Positions 1 to 11,138 of a stretch of DNA of 64,000 nucleotides are shown here, in pieces. How positions within the stretch are numbered: position 1 is the stretch's first letter; every line of letters starts with the position of its first letter. The translations under genes were made by a program, and so were the position numbers. The stretch is taken from NCBI GenBank assembly GCA_963971285.1, contig OZ020246.1, positions 24,402,494 to 24,466,493 of the forward strand, in the 5' to 3' direction. This stretch comes from Astropecten irregularis (lineage: Eukaryota > Echinodermata > Asteroidea > Paxillosida > Astropectinidae). A model generated the notes under the pieces. It searched no databases. It saw nothing but the letters and a program-made list of their open reading frames with translations, and was not told the DNA's origin.

Positions 1-651
1 TATGAAAGTCTTTCATCTTTCAAAGATCATATTGAAATATAAAGGTCAAAGGATATGGCAATATGAAAGATTGAATCACAATAAAAGATGATATGAAAGA
101 TATCGGTAAGAAGTGGGTAATTTGAAAAAAGGAGTAATGTAAGACTGGTAAGGCTGCAGTTTGTATCCGGTTAACCGGTTAACCGACCGTTCAAAAGGGT
201 ACCCGGGTACATTTTCCCAGTTAGGTTAATCGAAAAGTATCTTTTTAATGGCCTCTTCTTTTTGAAACATAGACACTTCTAGAGTTCACAAAGAAAAAAG
301 TCAATGATCTTTAGAAAATTGGACCAGCAGGCTTATGCAAAGCAAAGGCCAGACTTTTGCTATGTCTCCCACTGCCAAATGTTGTGACAAAAGAATGTTG
401 TCAACCAAGTTCCTGAAAGACCCAAACTTACTATTTCTTTGTTTTTCTTTGTTTTCTTTGTTATAAGGGTAATCGTAACAGTAACCGAAAAACAGACGGG
501 TAACCGGTTACAAAATTATTCGTAAACTTACAGCCCTAAAGACTGGGCAATATGACCAAAAAGGATTATGGTAGAAAATTTATAATTTAGTGTATTTTTG
601 TTACAAACAAATACTGTCTAAATATCTTTATTTTGATCTCTTACATCACAG
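1..651. other. Non-coding left edge, probably the last intron of the gene ending at 827
   Basis: I see no coding exon here. The stretch is AT-rich, with short palindromic GGTTAACCGGTTAACC-type sequence near 168-184 and related 'taaccggtta' strings near 500. It ends in a plausible 3' splice acceptor (tcttacatcacag) at 651, so I read it as intron of the partial gene that follows. No repeat family used elsewhere in this annotation is recognisable. Confidence 0.4.
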
Positions 652-827
652 ACGGGGAAACTCATATTGAAACCACGGTCGATGTGACAGCAACAACGAT
701 TTCTACTTCAGAGGCGACGTCGACTATCATCATTCAGACTAAAGAGGGCGCTGTTTCAGTCTTCAGCAAACAGACATGGCCACTCTGTTACATCATCGGA
801 ATATTGTTTACCATATTGGCTTTTTAA
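652..827 (+). CDS. Terminal coding exon of a truncated gene; possible GPI-anchored or tail-anchored surface protein
   Basis: An open frame follows a good acceptor (ttacatcacag) and enters with two bases completing a codon, so the previous exon, outside the window, should end in phase 1. It encodes about 58 residues rich in Thr and Ser (for example TTVDVTATTISTSEATST). It then closes with a hydrophobic run, WPLCYIIGILFTILAF, immediately before TAA. A Ser/Thr-rich stalk followed by about 15 hydrophobic C-terminal residues with no cytoplasmic tail is the layout of a GPI-anchor signal, though a tail anchor is also possible. I cannot name the protein. A polyadenylation signal about 0.8 kb downstream fits a 3' end. 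If the exon were spurious, the frame would be just a 64-codon chance ORF. Confidence 0.45.
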
Positions 828-1660
828 ATTGCAACTCATGGTTTCAGTGATTTTCAGAGTAGTTTCATATGTGACTGACCCGACTGTGAAGCTGTTGATG
901 AGGCCCTCGTGAGGTCAGGAATGTCCATTGTACAGTTTTTTGAGAACAGACCTATCTCTTGTTTATAAAACAAAAGGTACTGGTTGGTATGGACAGCCAA
1001 ATGTTGCAAAATGTTTCATCTTATAGTGATGGAGATCATGACCAAATTCAACTTTTTGGCAAACTTTCTTGTGACACTTAAAATATGCTGTTAACATATA
1101 ATTTCCAACAAATTTGAAACAATTTTGGTTAGGAAACATTCTGTATAAACTGTGATTATCTGTTTTCACTTTGCATTGATGTCTCCCCCGGCAATCAACT
1201 TGGGCTGTGACATTTGTTGCAAAAGAAGTTCGTTTTGGTCCAAGTCACTCTTGTGCCAAGAATTATTTGTATACAAAAAACATAATACCGGACGACTGAT
1301 GGATTTGAGGACTAGAATTATACGTAATCCTATGTGTGTGCAATGATTTGACTCCATACCTGGGCCCTCTTTGGCAGTATGTAGTAGCCCACTGTGTAAA
1401 GTGTAAATACTGAAGTCTTTAATAGTGCTGTGAATGAATTATAGGGGTACCACCCTCCCCAAACCTTCTGGAGAGTTTGTAATACACAGACTACATGTAC
1501 ATTTTACAGTAAGGCATTTTCGTTGTTGAAAAATTACATTTTAAATGCAGTTTATTACTTGTAATTTAATACAAGAAAAATGAAATACATAATTGCATTT
1601 GCCTAGAGAAATACATGTATGCCATTATTTATGAAAATAAATTGTACATTAGAACAGAAA
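828..1660 (+). other. Probable 3' UTR with AATAAA signal at 1636-1641
   Basis: This follows the TAA of the terminal exon. The sequence is AT-rich and shows no splice-supported coding exon. A canonical AATAAA lies at 1636-1641. A candidate polyadenylation signal for MED10 lies on the opposite strand near 1925-1930, so the two genes would converge tail to tail about 0.3 kb apart. Confidence 0.35.
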
Positions 1661-1924
1661 CTGTTTGGAGTAGTTTATTCTTGAACTCTTGTGAAAATGA
1701 TAGACCATTTTGATTGGGTTTAACATTCAAATTCACCCCAATTCCTGCCAGCAAGCTTTAGCTACTTGAGACATTTTTTCGGATGATTTTTGTTGTTTTG
1801 TGAGCGTGGCATAAATGCTTAGGTTGCAATGATGCATAACTATAGCATACACGAAACAAACAAACAAAGGCTAACAAAATATGGAGACCACGGTGAATAA
1901 CAATATAACTGTACAAAACTTTAT

Positions 1925-1930
1925 TTTATT
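1925..1930 (-). other. Candidate polyadenylation signal for MED10
   Basis: TTTATT on the plus strand reads AATAAA on the minus strand, about 0.8 kb past the MED10 stop codon. It is the nearest clear canonical signal I noticed downstream of that gene. AATAAA is common in AT-rich DNA, so this is tentative. Confidence 0.3.
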
Positions 1931-2129
1931 ATTAAATTCAAAACAAGTAATAAACAGTATTTAATTAATACTGTTGGAGCAAATTATATGTGTATTGAAT
2001 TCTCTCCGACTATACACTATTACCAAATGAACATTAAAAACCAAGGGCTTTAGTTTCATATTTATAGCAGAAATTCATTGTTTTACTGATGATGTGGGCT
2101 TGCCCGGGGAAGAGTTTCGTGGTACCACC

Positions 2130-2278
2130 TGGGTCTATTTCAAGAAGACCTACAATTGATTGCAGCTCCAGTTACAAAGGACAACCCATCATATCCTTTG
2201 ACTTCTATGTGGGGCTGCAATGTATCATAAGTTCTACGATTGATACTAAGGTACAATGAGTTTGGTGAAATCGACTCC
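2130..2278. repeat. Family B MITE-like element (about 150 bp)
   Basis: A diverged copy of a short inverted-repeat element. The left end resembles GGGGTCGATTTCACGAAG and the right end TTTGGTGAAATCGACCCC. The interior has 'ggctgcaatgtatcataag' and 'tacgattgata' strings shared with the copies at 34405, 38051, 38407, 47085 and 52679. It sits just downstream of MED10, possibly within its 3' UTR. Confidence 0.65.
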
Positions 2279-2746
2279 TAGCCATCTGCCTTCAACTAGC
2301 AGGGTGAGCTGAGCTGAGCTGTCCTTAAGCACCAAGTTCAGGGCAAGTCATCTTGCAAGGTGGATCATACAGTCTTATCATTCACAAGAGGTCACAAACA
2401 AGAGAACAGCAAGGCTCCACACATCCATCATTGTACTCCTTCACTGTTCTACGTACAGCCACATTCAGCCATGACCCGCGATATACAGTACAATGTTGAT
2501 TCACCAACGCGTACCCAGCCATCTCCCCTGGGAGTCGCTGACATCGACCCCATGAAGATCTTAACCCCACCTGCCAAAGGCATTATTAGCCTTTACTCGT
2601 TCTGGAATGGTGGGACCCTTGCTCTCCAGACCTTAAAGAGTTTCTTAACACAAAACCCTGAATGCTTTGTGCATGGATTTACTGGCAAGGATCTTAACGA
2701 AGCATAGTTTGCACACTGGCATAATTATCGTTTTATCGTCGACGTC

Positions 2747-5700
2747 TCACGTATCGCCTCGCTGCATCTTATACTGGTCCATCTCCTCGGGAAACATCTT
2801 AGTCAGCTCAGTGATTAAACATTTCTTGAATTTCTGTGAAAAACAAAAATGAGATATTATAAAAAGAAGAACAGTAAGAAGAACTGACTGGTTAGCTCTA
2901 TTCCTAACTGCACACTCCTCTTTAAGTGTTGAGATTCCTTGAGGAGTATGGCTTCAATACACCGATCCAGTAGGCCACGCCCACCATAGCAACGTCCAAG
3001 CAACAACGCACACACGCACGCACACAACGTGTCACGATCGCCCACACACCAAGCGCTGCACACTCTCAACCACCGAAAGTGCCTCTCTCAGTTTGGTTTT
3101 GCAAAAGACCACAAAATGTACATTTCCTCTCAGCCAGGGCATCGAGAGTCAGAAATATAATGAAAATATAAACATCGCTTGACCATGGTTAGGAATAAAA
3201 CTCAGGTTTGTAAAAGAATGGCCTTGTACACACGAAACAAAAGTAAACTCGATGAAAAGAGTCAAGTATATAAACAGGCATGAGAATGGGTGATGGTAAA
3301 AAAGCAGGAAAATATGGAAGTCCCAAATTCGTGTGCGAAGCACACGACACGCGCGCAGCGCGTTACGGCGGGGGTCCAGGGCCCGCTTAAGGGCCCTGGA
3401 AGCTCTGGGTATCTTAGATGCTCTATGGTGGTCTCTGATGCATTCCTGACACCTATTTTCCCAGTTAGAAGTGAGCTTCTCTGTTAAATTTTTGTATCTT
3501 TCCTTTTTGTTGAATGGCTTTTTAGGGTATTAAATTCATGATTTCAAAGGTAATATCATACTTTGGTTTTTGTCAAAGAAATATAAACAGATTATGGGCA
3601 AAAAAAAAACAATATCAATTTTTCATCTGTGAAAATTTCAGTCCCATACGGAGGCCACTTTTTGAGAGAACAGTGAAAAACGGCCACAGTAGCTTAGGCT
3701 ATTAATTGTATTATCTTTAAAAATAAACGATCAAAAAATAATGTTGGTCTTTGGTTTTACTGTTTTCTGGATAAATAGAGCATTTCAGGCAGAAAAAAAT
3801 GTAATGGTATGTTTCTACCATCTTTATATCTTTATATGTTTTGGTATAATTATGCTACCAAAGTATGACATTACCTTAAAACTTCGCCTCTTTCGTAACA
3901 GGCTCTTTTGTTCCGCTTTTTGCTAGAATGTTTCTGTAATAATGCAGTCATACCAGAGGCAGAGCTTCCACATTTTTAACGTTGTTTGATGGTGACACGA
4001 CACTCACGACAGCATTCGAAAAATGCATCGCCTGCGTGAAGTTTTCGGAAACAATCTCCGATTAAAATGCTGATATAGAAAACCTTCCAACAAGACCTGA
4101 TCACCAATTTCAGTTTCATTTGTTTTGACAGTTGTATCAATTTCTTTCGCATCAACAGCGGATCCACGCTGGACGTACGAAACATTAGGCGCCATGTTGA
4201 AAACAAACTCGCCTAGCCTGTGTACAACGTGGTTGGATAGACTCGACAATAAGTCGGTTCTCCATCCAGTGCATCCATTATCACGCGTGCACAACACGCA
4301 CAAACTGGGGCAGTTCATTGCAGCCAGTCTACTACGGAACGTAGTGAGATTGTACAGTGATCGCTGCATAAAAATATAGACTTCGCCCGCCGCGCCGTGC
4401 GTAAAACGAAACTTCAACGTGCACTTCTAAAACAAGTTCTCCTTACATCCGTTGATGTCAACATATTCAGCAGGGCATGTTGGGGGAAGCCTACACATGT
4501 TGTAAGCAAACTCGCCTGTGTACAACGTGGTTGGATAGACTTGATAGTAAGTCGGTTCTCCGTCCAGCGCTAGCATTGTGCATCCATTATCACGCGTGCA
4601 CAATACGCACAAACTGGGGCAGTTCATTGCAGCCAGTCTACTACGGAACGTAGTGAGAATTTGTACAGCGACCGCTGCATAATATAGACTTCGCCCGCCG
4701 CGCCGTACGTAAAATGAATCGTTGGACATGCACTTCTTATACAATTCTCCTTACATCCGTTGATGTCAGTATTCGGCAGGGCACGTTGGGGATGTTGGGG
4801 AAAAGAAATGACACGGACACGTGCAATAATAAAGCTAGTATAAACACCCTTTTTTTTATCGGGCATCAATCAAATAGATCGGCACATTTAACACTTTTCC
4901 CCTTCATTTTATGACCTTACCACCTACCCCCCGATTTTTAATCCAAATTCACACTGAACTCGGAGACTAGTCTGGTTCCCTGCCCAAAGATTCCCTGACG
5001 ACTCTTATTAAAAATCTTAGGTCAGGTATCGGCTACGGTTAAAAATAGAACATGACACAGCTGTCATGTCTGCGCAGGCGCGGAAGCTAGTTTTAGCGTT
5101 TACCGAGAATCAATTTTAGCATTCATATTTGCACTTTTGTAAGCACATGCAATTTTATCTGGACAGAATAAGAAATCAAAGAGTGGGAAAAAAACCATAC
5201 AACAAACTCCTCAAAATTGCATAATAGGAAAAGTGCTCTGTTGTATGTGAACAATAATTATGCTCTATATTTACATGACGTGTCTTTTCCTGAACTACGT
5301 GACCTCGCGTGACCTGTCGGAAATAGCCGAAAGTCAACGTTACTATCCGAAGTTGAACGAAAACGAGTTCGTAATCATTCGGAATTTTCCGTAAAAGACC
5401 AAAACTTGGTCTTTTTGGTCACGTGACCCTCCAGTACACGTAGCCGATACCGGACCCTATATTTGACAGACAATAGTCTGGCGCTTTTGGGGTCCGGGAA
5501 CCAGACTACTCGGAGACCACATATTTTGAAGTGAAAATTCCGGAATTCCGGAAAAATCCGGAAGATTCTCATGCCTGTATAAAATATGAAATGTTATGTT
5601 GGACAAAATGGTGGCAATTTGTCGGGCGTTAAATAACGCATTGTGATTGGTCAATTTGTCAAGGAGCGTGGCCTACTGGATTGGTGTATTGCGAAACGTA

Positions 5701-7917
5701 TATCGTGAATTCATCCAGTCACTGAAGTAATTAATACCATCCATTACTGTGCACGGATTACTTGACTACCGCTACAATCCAACTTACCGCAAATGTTTCA
5801 ATCTTTCCCTTGATCTGTTCATTCTTGATGACAGCTTTCTCCATACAATCTTTGGTATACAGCTGGGGGTTACGGCCTTGATCAATGTAGCTATTGAATG
5901 ACAAACAAAGCACCGAAAATGTTTTACAGCGTTTATTTTGCTTCACACTGCACAGACGATGACAATACAAGATACACAAGTAAATAAAGTCCACTATTTC
6001 AGCACAAGAATGAAGAGATTTTCAGCTCCTCCCTTTAAAAAGAAGTTTTAAAATATTGTTTAATGTTTGGAAGTCCTTAATGATCTAAAGGATGATCTGA
6101 GGCAAGGTTGCTTCCCCTAATCACTGCTGGTTATTGTCCTGGTGCCCCTGGTCAATGTCTTGGGGTTCCTGGTCATTGCCTTGGTGCGCCTGGTCATTGC
6201 CTTCGTGCCCCTGGTCATTGCCTTAGTGAAACTGGTCATTGCCTTGGTACCCATAGTCATTGCCTTGGTTCCCCTGGTCATTGCCTCAGTGCCCCTGATC
6301 ATTGCCTTGGTTCCACTGGCCATTGCCTTGCTACCCCTAGTCATTGCTTTGGTGCCCCTGATCATTGCCTTGGTTCCCCTGATCACTACCCTGATGCCCC
6401 TAGTCATTGCCTGTGTGCACCTGGCCATTACATTGGTGCATTTGGCATCCCTATACATGTAAATATTGCAAGAGGCTTTTCAGTTGCCCCGATACAAACC
6501 CTTTTCATGAACCAGGTTTCTGCCCTAGGACACGGTGGGAAGGGTTTACTCACTCAAACACTTCCAGTGGTACTTGAACATCCTGGACCTGTGCCTTGGT
6601 CTTCTCCATCTCCAGCAGGCCAGTCACCAGGGTGTGTCTGCAATGAACCACAGAAGAAAAAAAAAACAGTCAATATCTGAAAATCTTCAAACCTGGAGTT
6701 GAAATCAACAAAGATCTACTTTTATACTAGCAGTTAAAGTGCATACAACATTGGTATTAAACAAACCAAGACAGGAATGCCGAATTGCTGTATTTACCCA
6801 GAAAAAGAGTAAAACACAACACCAAAAAATGTTTGAACTTGGAAAAAAAAAAATGAGACAGCTTTTCCCACACAATTTGTCATTATAATTGTGCAAATGT
6901 GCACATTGTTTTTTGCTGTTTTCTACTTTTTCCAATGATCGATTGAGCCAAAAATTTAACAGGTTTGGTTTTATTCCATTACAAATCAAATTATGAGCAA
7001 CCTGCAGCTGCTATGTCACCTTTACCAATGTTGTACATGCCCTTTTAGTGGACTTTGTGAGAGCCTATTGCATGTTTATTTTTTTAGTTTTTTGCAAGGA
7101 AGAGTCAGGCTGCAGGCATCCACTAAAAGACCAGTACACAACAATTCTTATTCAAACTAGTTCAGCATGCAGAGGTGTCACTGTGTATCAAGTCCTTTTT
7201 TTCTAAATACGTCTAACATGTATGCTTTTCTTATTTTTTCAATCATTCCTAAAACATTTCTCCAACTGTAAAAAAGCTTGCAGATGGCCTCCACTTTGCC
7301 CACATAAACAATATCAATCAGGACTCATAAATTGCATTTGTAAAAGTATTCTCACATAGGAGAAATTTGTTTCAAATTATTAATATCATTAAAGACACAA
7401 TGAAAGAAAATGTGAAGGCCATCTGCAAAATTCAAAAAAAAAAAATCATCAAGATTTATTTTAAAATAGGATAAAAGAAGGTAGCTTTGCGATGACACCA
7501 AATCTCTTCTGTGAGAATGTGTGGTTCTGAGAAGAACCGGTGGTATTATCTCAACGTTCAAAACAGCGTGCTCTGTTCGTCCTCATGATCGGAACATCGA
7601 GATAATACCACCGGTTCTTCTCGGAACCACACACTCTCACAATAAAGACTACATGGTGTCACCGCAAACCAACCTCCTTTTAGTGCTTCCACCATGCATA
7701 GCTTCAAGTCTTATAAAATGGGATAGGTGAATGAAAGAAACCATGATCTCCAGCATGCTCACTGAGGTTCAAGGTTTGTCAACAATTCTTACAGTTTCTG
7801 GTTGAGTGTAATCTGACCCTGGGGCTGGAAGTCACTAACGATGATGCCTAACTGTCTGGTGTTCTCAATGAACCGTTCCAGGCTCTCCACAAGGGGTTCA
7901 AACTTCTCGGACGCCAT
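2747..7917 (-). CDS. MED10: Mediator complex subunit 10, complete, four exons
   Basis: MED10 is a small subunit of the Mediator middle module, which bridges transcription factors and RNA polymerase II in the nucleus. Coding exons in order on the minus strand are 7917-7793 (from ATG), 6637-6554, 5890-5788 and 2833-2747 (ending TGA). All introns are GT/AG and phases join without a break. The sum is 399 nt, or 132 residues, against 135 in human. The protein starts MASEKFEPLVESLERFIENT, carries RQLGIIVSDFQPQGQ in exon 1 and VPLEVF at the end of exon 2, then the family hallmark YIDQGRNPQLYTKDC in exon 3. It finishes KFKKCLITELTKMFPEEM, with a shorter tail than human. The start ATG gives the expected N-terminus. 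Introns 2 and 3 hold a 21-bp minisatellite, a tandem duplication and a TSD-flanked element. Intron 1 holds family A and foldback F copies. The identification is secure. Confidence 0.96.
3546..3880. repeat. Family A MITE-like element
   Basis: Left end AAAGGTAATATCATACTTTG and right end CCAAAGTATGACATTACCTT form terminal inverted repeats of about 20 bp. The interior shares 'catttcaggcagaaaaa' and 'gtcccatacgg' strings with many other copies in the window. It lies in MED10 intron 3. Confidence 0.75.
4148..4790. repeat. Direct tandem duplication, period about 305 bp, CpG-containing
   Basis: Two adjacent direct copies share long near-identical blocks. 'tgtgtacaacgtggttgg' occurs at about 4218 and 4516, 'cacaaactggggcagttcat' at about 4299 and 4607, and 'ttacatccgttgatgtca' at about 4442 and 4751. 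Minus-strand frames of 137 and 105 codons run through both copies and share the peptide LAAMNCPSLCVLCTRDNGCT. I see no splice or start context making them genes. The block lies in MED10 intron 3. Its origin is unknown; it could be an internal piece of a transposon. Confidence 0.7.
4968..5508. mobile_element. 541-bp inverted-repeat element with a 9-bp target-site duplication
   Basis: The element starts TAGTCTGGTTCCC and ends GGGAACCAGACTA. It is flanked on both sides by the identical 9-mer CTCGGAGAC (4959-4967 and 5509-5517). Similarity between the ends continues inward with gaps: 'ggtatcggctacg' near 5024 and its complement 'cgtagccgatacc' near 5440. There is no transposase frame, so it is non-autonomous. 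A 9-bp duplication is typical of Mutator-like elements, but the superfamily call is inference. It lies in MED10 intron 3. Confidence 0.82.
6110..6460. repeat. 21-bp minisatellite, about 15 diverged units, in MED10 intron 2
   Basis: Tandem units of the type GCCCCTGGTCATTGCCTTGG(T) repeat about every 21 bp. Because 21 is a multiple of three and the unit lacks stops, long open frames appear on both strands, with peptide periods such as LVPLVIA, GAPGHCL or TRGTKAM. I treat these frames as by-products, not genes. A less diverged array of the same unit lies at 39655-39990. Confidence 0.88.
6734..7047. repeat. Family A element, diverged variant
   Basis: Recognised by 'gctgtatttacccagaaa', 'ttccatta caaatca' and 'ctgcagctgctatgtcacc' blocks shared with the copy at 10791-11138. 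The ends are 'aaagtgcatacaacattggt' and 'accaatgttgtacatgcc'. It lies in MED10 intron 1. Confidence 0.6.
7472..7684. mobile_element. Family F foldback element with inverted arms of about 85-95 bp
   Basis: The left arm contains 'tgtgtggttctgagaagaac' and 'ggtggtattatctc'. The right arm is its near-perfect reverse complement around a loop of about 30 bp containing 'gtgctctgttcgtcctca'. The ends read (ACT)AAAAGAAGGTA. A second copy lies at 57237-57446. No coding capacity is seen, so it is a non-autonomous foldback or MITE. It lies in MED10 intron 1. Confidence 0.85.
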
Positions 7918-8187
7918 AGTCTGCAATGGATCTTTGCGACTTGGGGACTGGGCAAACAAAAGGGTCAAACCAGGGCAAATCTGTCAAAATAAACAATAAA
8001 TAGGGCTTAATTAGAATAATAAAGATGGACCAATTGCAGAATATCCTACCACTCATCTCTCCCACATTCACATTGTAATTTGTAGCCTTGTAAGTTGTAC
8101 AATGTCATGCTTGACTGCTCACATAAGCACAGCCTGTGGCAGGTACAGTAGCTGCTGGCTAGGCCAACTCCAAATTTAAATTTGTGT
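7918..8187 (-). promoter_or_regulatory. Upstream region of MED10
   Basis: The first few hundred bases upstream of the MED10 start codon. Two acceptor-like strings precede the ATG on the minus strand (gtttgcccag and ccattgcag), so a 5' UTR intron with a non-coding first exon further upstream is possible. I see no TATA-like element at a convincing position. Confidence 0.3.
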
Positions 8188-8295
8188 ATGAATATTAATT
8201 TAAATGATTCTGGTCAGGAAATAGATATGCAAATTAGGCTCGGCCTTCACCGACGTGGATGAGCACTGCAAGCCTAATTTGCATAAATTTGATTA
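8188..8295. repeat. Fragment of the SINE family I region with a TATGCAAATTAGGCT inverted pair
   Basis: The segment 'aatgattctggtcaggaaat' through 'ggccttcaccgacgtgga' matches 29398-29470, where the same text precedes a tRNA-like module. Here the tRNA-like part is missing. Instead TATGCAAATTAGGCT (8226-8240) is mirrored by AGCCTAATTTGCATA (8270-8284), giving a hairpin. Confidence 0.55.
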
Positions 8296-8549
8296 ATTAC
8301 TGTCGACCTTTACCCGAGTCTGAGAGTTGTATACGTTGTACATGACATGTACATAGTACTTTTCTGTTGGTCGGCAATACGTCACTTATTATTGTGTTAC
8401 GTACACAGACACGTACACAGACACATTACATTGTTATTGTCAAGCATTGTTCAGTAACTAAAAAAGCCAGGTGAGGATGTTCCAAGAGAACGGGCAAAAT
8501 ATCATGAAAATTGAAATCTGTGTCATTTGTTAAATAGCCCCCTAGGCCT

Positions 8550-8577
8550 AATTAATTAATTAATTAATTAATTAATT
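8550..8577. repeat. (AATT)n microsatellite
   Basis: About seven consecutive AATT units. Confidence 0.95.
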
Positions 8578-9324
8578 CCTGGCCTGTCATGGGCACTAAC
8601 TAGTTACACAAACACTCAGCAGAGGATTGGCTGACGATCCTGACGTTAGGCTACCTTATATTTTCACGAAAAGGGTGAAACTACCAACTGAAGGAACAGT
8701 ACAACCATGGAGGAAGGTACAACTAACGTTAGGGCCTACAACAAGTTTAAATTGACTTGTCACTGATTCGTCTCTGCTACGGCTTCCGTTCACTGGAGGG
8801 AAAACGTAAGTTTTTGTCTTTCCACACACACACAAAACTTACCAGTATCCCCACGTGTCCAGCTTTTCAACTATTTTAAGGACGAACTTACAATACAAAT
8901 TACATTCACGTACACTTCGCAGTTTTCCATTGAAAAAACAAAACCTTTTCAGCAATGTTTTGTCAGATTCAGATTATTTTGTGCACATGCAGTGCAGTGC
9001 ATAACACATAGCGGTGACCAGCGCGTACTTTCCGTACGACAGAATCATGCAGACTACCAGTGACTTAATTTAGTTAAAATGGGGGCGTGGTTATGCAGCA
9101 TATTAGTGGGCGGGTTGAAACGAGACTTTTGTGGGCGGGGTTGGGAGGGGGAGGCGGGGGTCATGCAGCTGCCATGGGGCCGGGGACACATTTGAAACTG
9201 AGCCTCATTTTCTTCTTGACAAGCATTGGACATGTGTAACACAGGGCCCAATAAAGCATGCAGTTTTAACAATTTATCCCAAGTAAATGCAATAAACTAA
9301 TAAATACAAGTAATATAAGTAAAA
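8578..9324. other. Intergenic; no supported gene
   Basis: Between MED10 and the zinc-finger gene. A Kozak-like 'acaaccatgg' near 8702 opens only a 19-codon frame. GT-rich donor-like strings (gaaggtacaac, aacgtaagttt) follow, but I found no partner exon. A G-rich patch occurs at 9125-9185. Confidence 0.4.
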
Positions 9325-9400
9325 ACTGCTGCAAACTGCTCATCAGCCAAAATAATGACCTGAAATTTATAAAATGTTTTGAGTAAGCAGCAACTCATCA
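9325..9400. repeat. Family G fragment
   Basis: 'ctgctgcaaactgctcatca' followed by 'gccaaaataatgacctgaaat' matches the left part of the copies at 31226, 35346 and 46074. The GATCCTGCTAGGATC part is absent. Confidence 0.6.
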
Positions 9401-10790
9401 GCAAACACACAGCCAGACTAGCAGACACAACCATCAAACCAATACTAGGTCACTACAGTGGAGTTGAACAAGAAACTAAAAAGTAACCAATTTGTTCAGT
9501 TCCAATTCCACTTTCTTTTATTACCATCCAGTCCTTTGAAGGGTCTTTTAAATATGGTTTTATATTAATAATACAAATCTCTATTTGTTAAGAAGCACAT
9601 GAGCATGATGTCAACAAGTTGCAAAAACTCAAGTGACTATGATTTTGTTTATCTATTCGATGTCAAGCTATTTGTAGAACAGCCAATGTATAAAATACCT
9701 CAGGTTTGATTTAAATGCAGTGTACAGTTATAAGTAACAGCCAGTTTTCTATATAAAGAACACATTCATGAGATTGCTAGTTTTTTGCTACTCCTAATAA
9801 AATGAAATCTGTGATCCAACGCTTCCCTTTTATCTTGTGAGTTTCAATGATTTGCTGCTCAATTTGTGTCATGTCACATGAGGCAACTTTTGCAAGCAAC
9901 TTTGAGACACCTGTATACAAAAGGAACTTTGGGTCATGTCACAAAAAAAAGTTATTTTCTGGCAGTTGGTCACAATCTCCGAGAAAAAGTTGAAAAATTA
10001 AACATGAATGTTCAGATATTTTTTTATACTGACTGCAACTGGTTACCTGCGGTGATATTCCTTGTGTGACAACCAGTTAATTTAGCTGGTCCCAGAGACT
10101 TTAATTGTCATAACACAGACCTCTTAATTTGGCTGCTCCCAGCCACTAAATTATAACTAAGGGCTTTTCCCAAATCGTAAACCACCACCACATAACAATT
10201 GAAACTGTAGAAGTTGAAAGCAGCTATTCTCCTGTTCAAAACAGAGTTTTTTTATAACAATATAATTAAGCTGCTCCCAGGACTAAATTAAACATGGAGG
10301 AAGAAAACAAATGATATCACTAACTTTCATTCCAGATTCATCAGCTTGAACATTTTGTTTTAATTGCAAGTAAACTCAGGGAACTGTAATAACATAGATC
10401 TTGTGATACACCATCATATTTTGTTTTTACCAGTTTATTTTCTAAAGGATCAAGAAGCCAAACAAACCAACAAATGACTTTCAAAATGTCTTAAAACCAT
10501 GCTCTTGAAAATTCCGGAGTCAATTGAAGACATTAGAAGTTAAATTAGATGTAGATTAGAGAAAGATCTTAGAGAAATTGATGACTTCGCTCCATGGACA
10601 AAGAGCCACAGAAAAGTTTCACTTTATACACAAGGAGGTAAAACATCTTTTAACTCGGTGGTGAGAAACTGTAGAGCAGTCACAAAATAGAGGTAGGTGG
10701 ATAGGAGTTTCAGGTAACTTCAGGTGATCGAGTGCAATTGATAATACAAATTATATGAAAAGCCAGTAAAGTACAGAATTTGTGAAGACT
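9401..10790. other. Intergenic AT-rich sequence; nothing recognised
   Basis: No splice-supported coding segment, RNA gene or shared repeat was recognised. A weak local theme 'aattt(a)gctggtcccag' or 'ggctgctcccagccac' recurs three times between 10080 and 10280. Confidence 0.4.
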
Positions 10791-11138
10791 TAAAGGTACT
10801 ATCATACTATGGTAGGAAACCAAAACAGCAATGTTCACAGAAGTATAACTTACAGGGTATAAAGATAAACCTGGTACAAACATACTGTTGACATTTTTTT
10901 TACCTGAAATGCTGTATTTTCCCAGGAATGAGTAAAACAAAATACCGGCTCACAATTACAATTGCCTCACTATTTCAGATAACAATTGCAACTGTTTTTC
11001 GCTGTTTTCTTCTGTTTCCAGTGATCAATTGAGCTGAAAATTTCACAGGTTTGTTCTGATTCCATGACAAATCATTGAAATCAAATTATGAACAGACTGC
11101 AGCTGTTCTATCAACTTTACCAAAGTATGATAGTACCT
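10791..11138. repeat. Family A element, near full length
   Basis: Starts TTAAAGGTACTATCATACTA and ends CCAAAGTATGATAGTACCT. The interior carries 'acttacagggtataaagata' and 'ctgaaatgctgtattttccc', as in other copies. It lies in the intergenic region downstream of the zinc-finger gene. Confidence 0.8.

Noticed and set aside
2360..2707. 115-codon plus-strand ORF near MED10 exon 4
   Set aside because: No homology recognised, no splice context, and it lies in the probable 3' UTR region of MED10 on the opposite strand.
6108..6680. 190-codon plus-strand ORF and 113-codon minus-strand ORF over the minisatellite in MED10 intron 2
   Set aside because: Both arise from a 21-bp tandem repeat free of stop codons and lack splice or start context. 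The segment also overlaps MED10 exon 2 antisense.
8702..8815. Kozak-like ATGGAGGAAG followed by donor-like GTACAA and, later, AACGTAAGT: possible first exon of a plus-strand gene
   Set aside because: I found no downstream plus-strand exon joining it in phase before HSF, and the simple frame closes after 19 codons.
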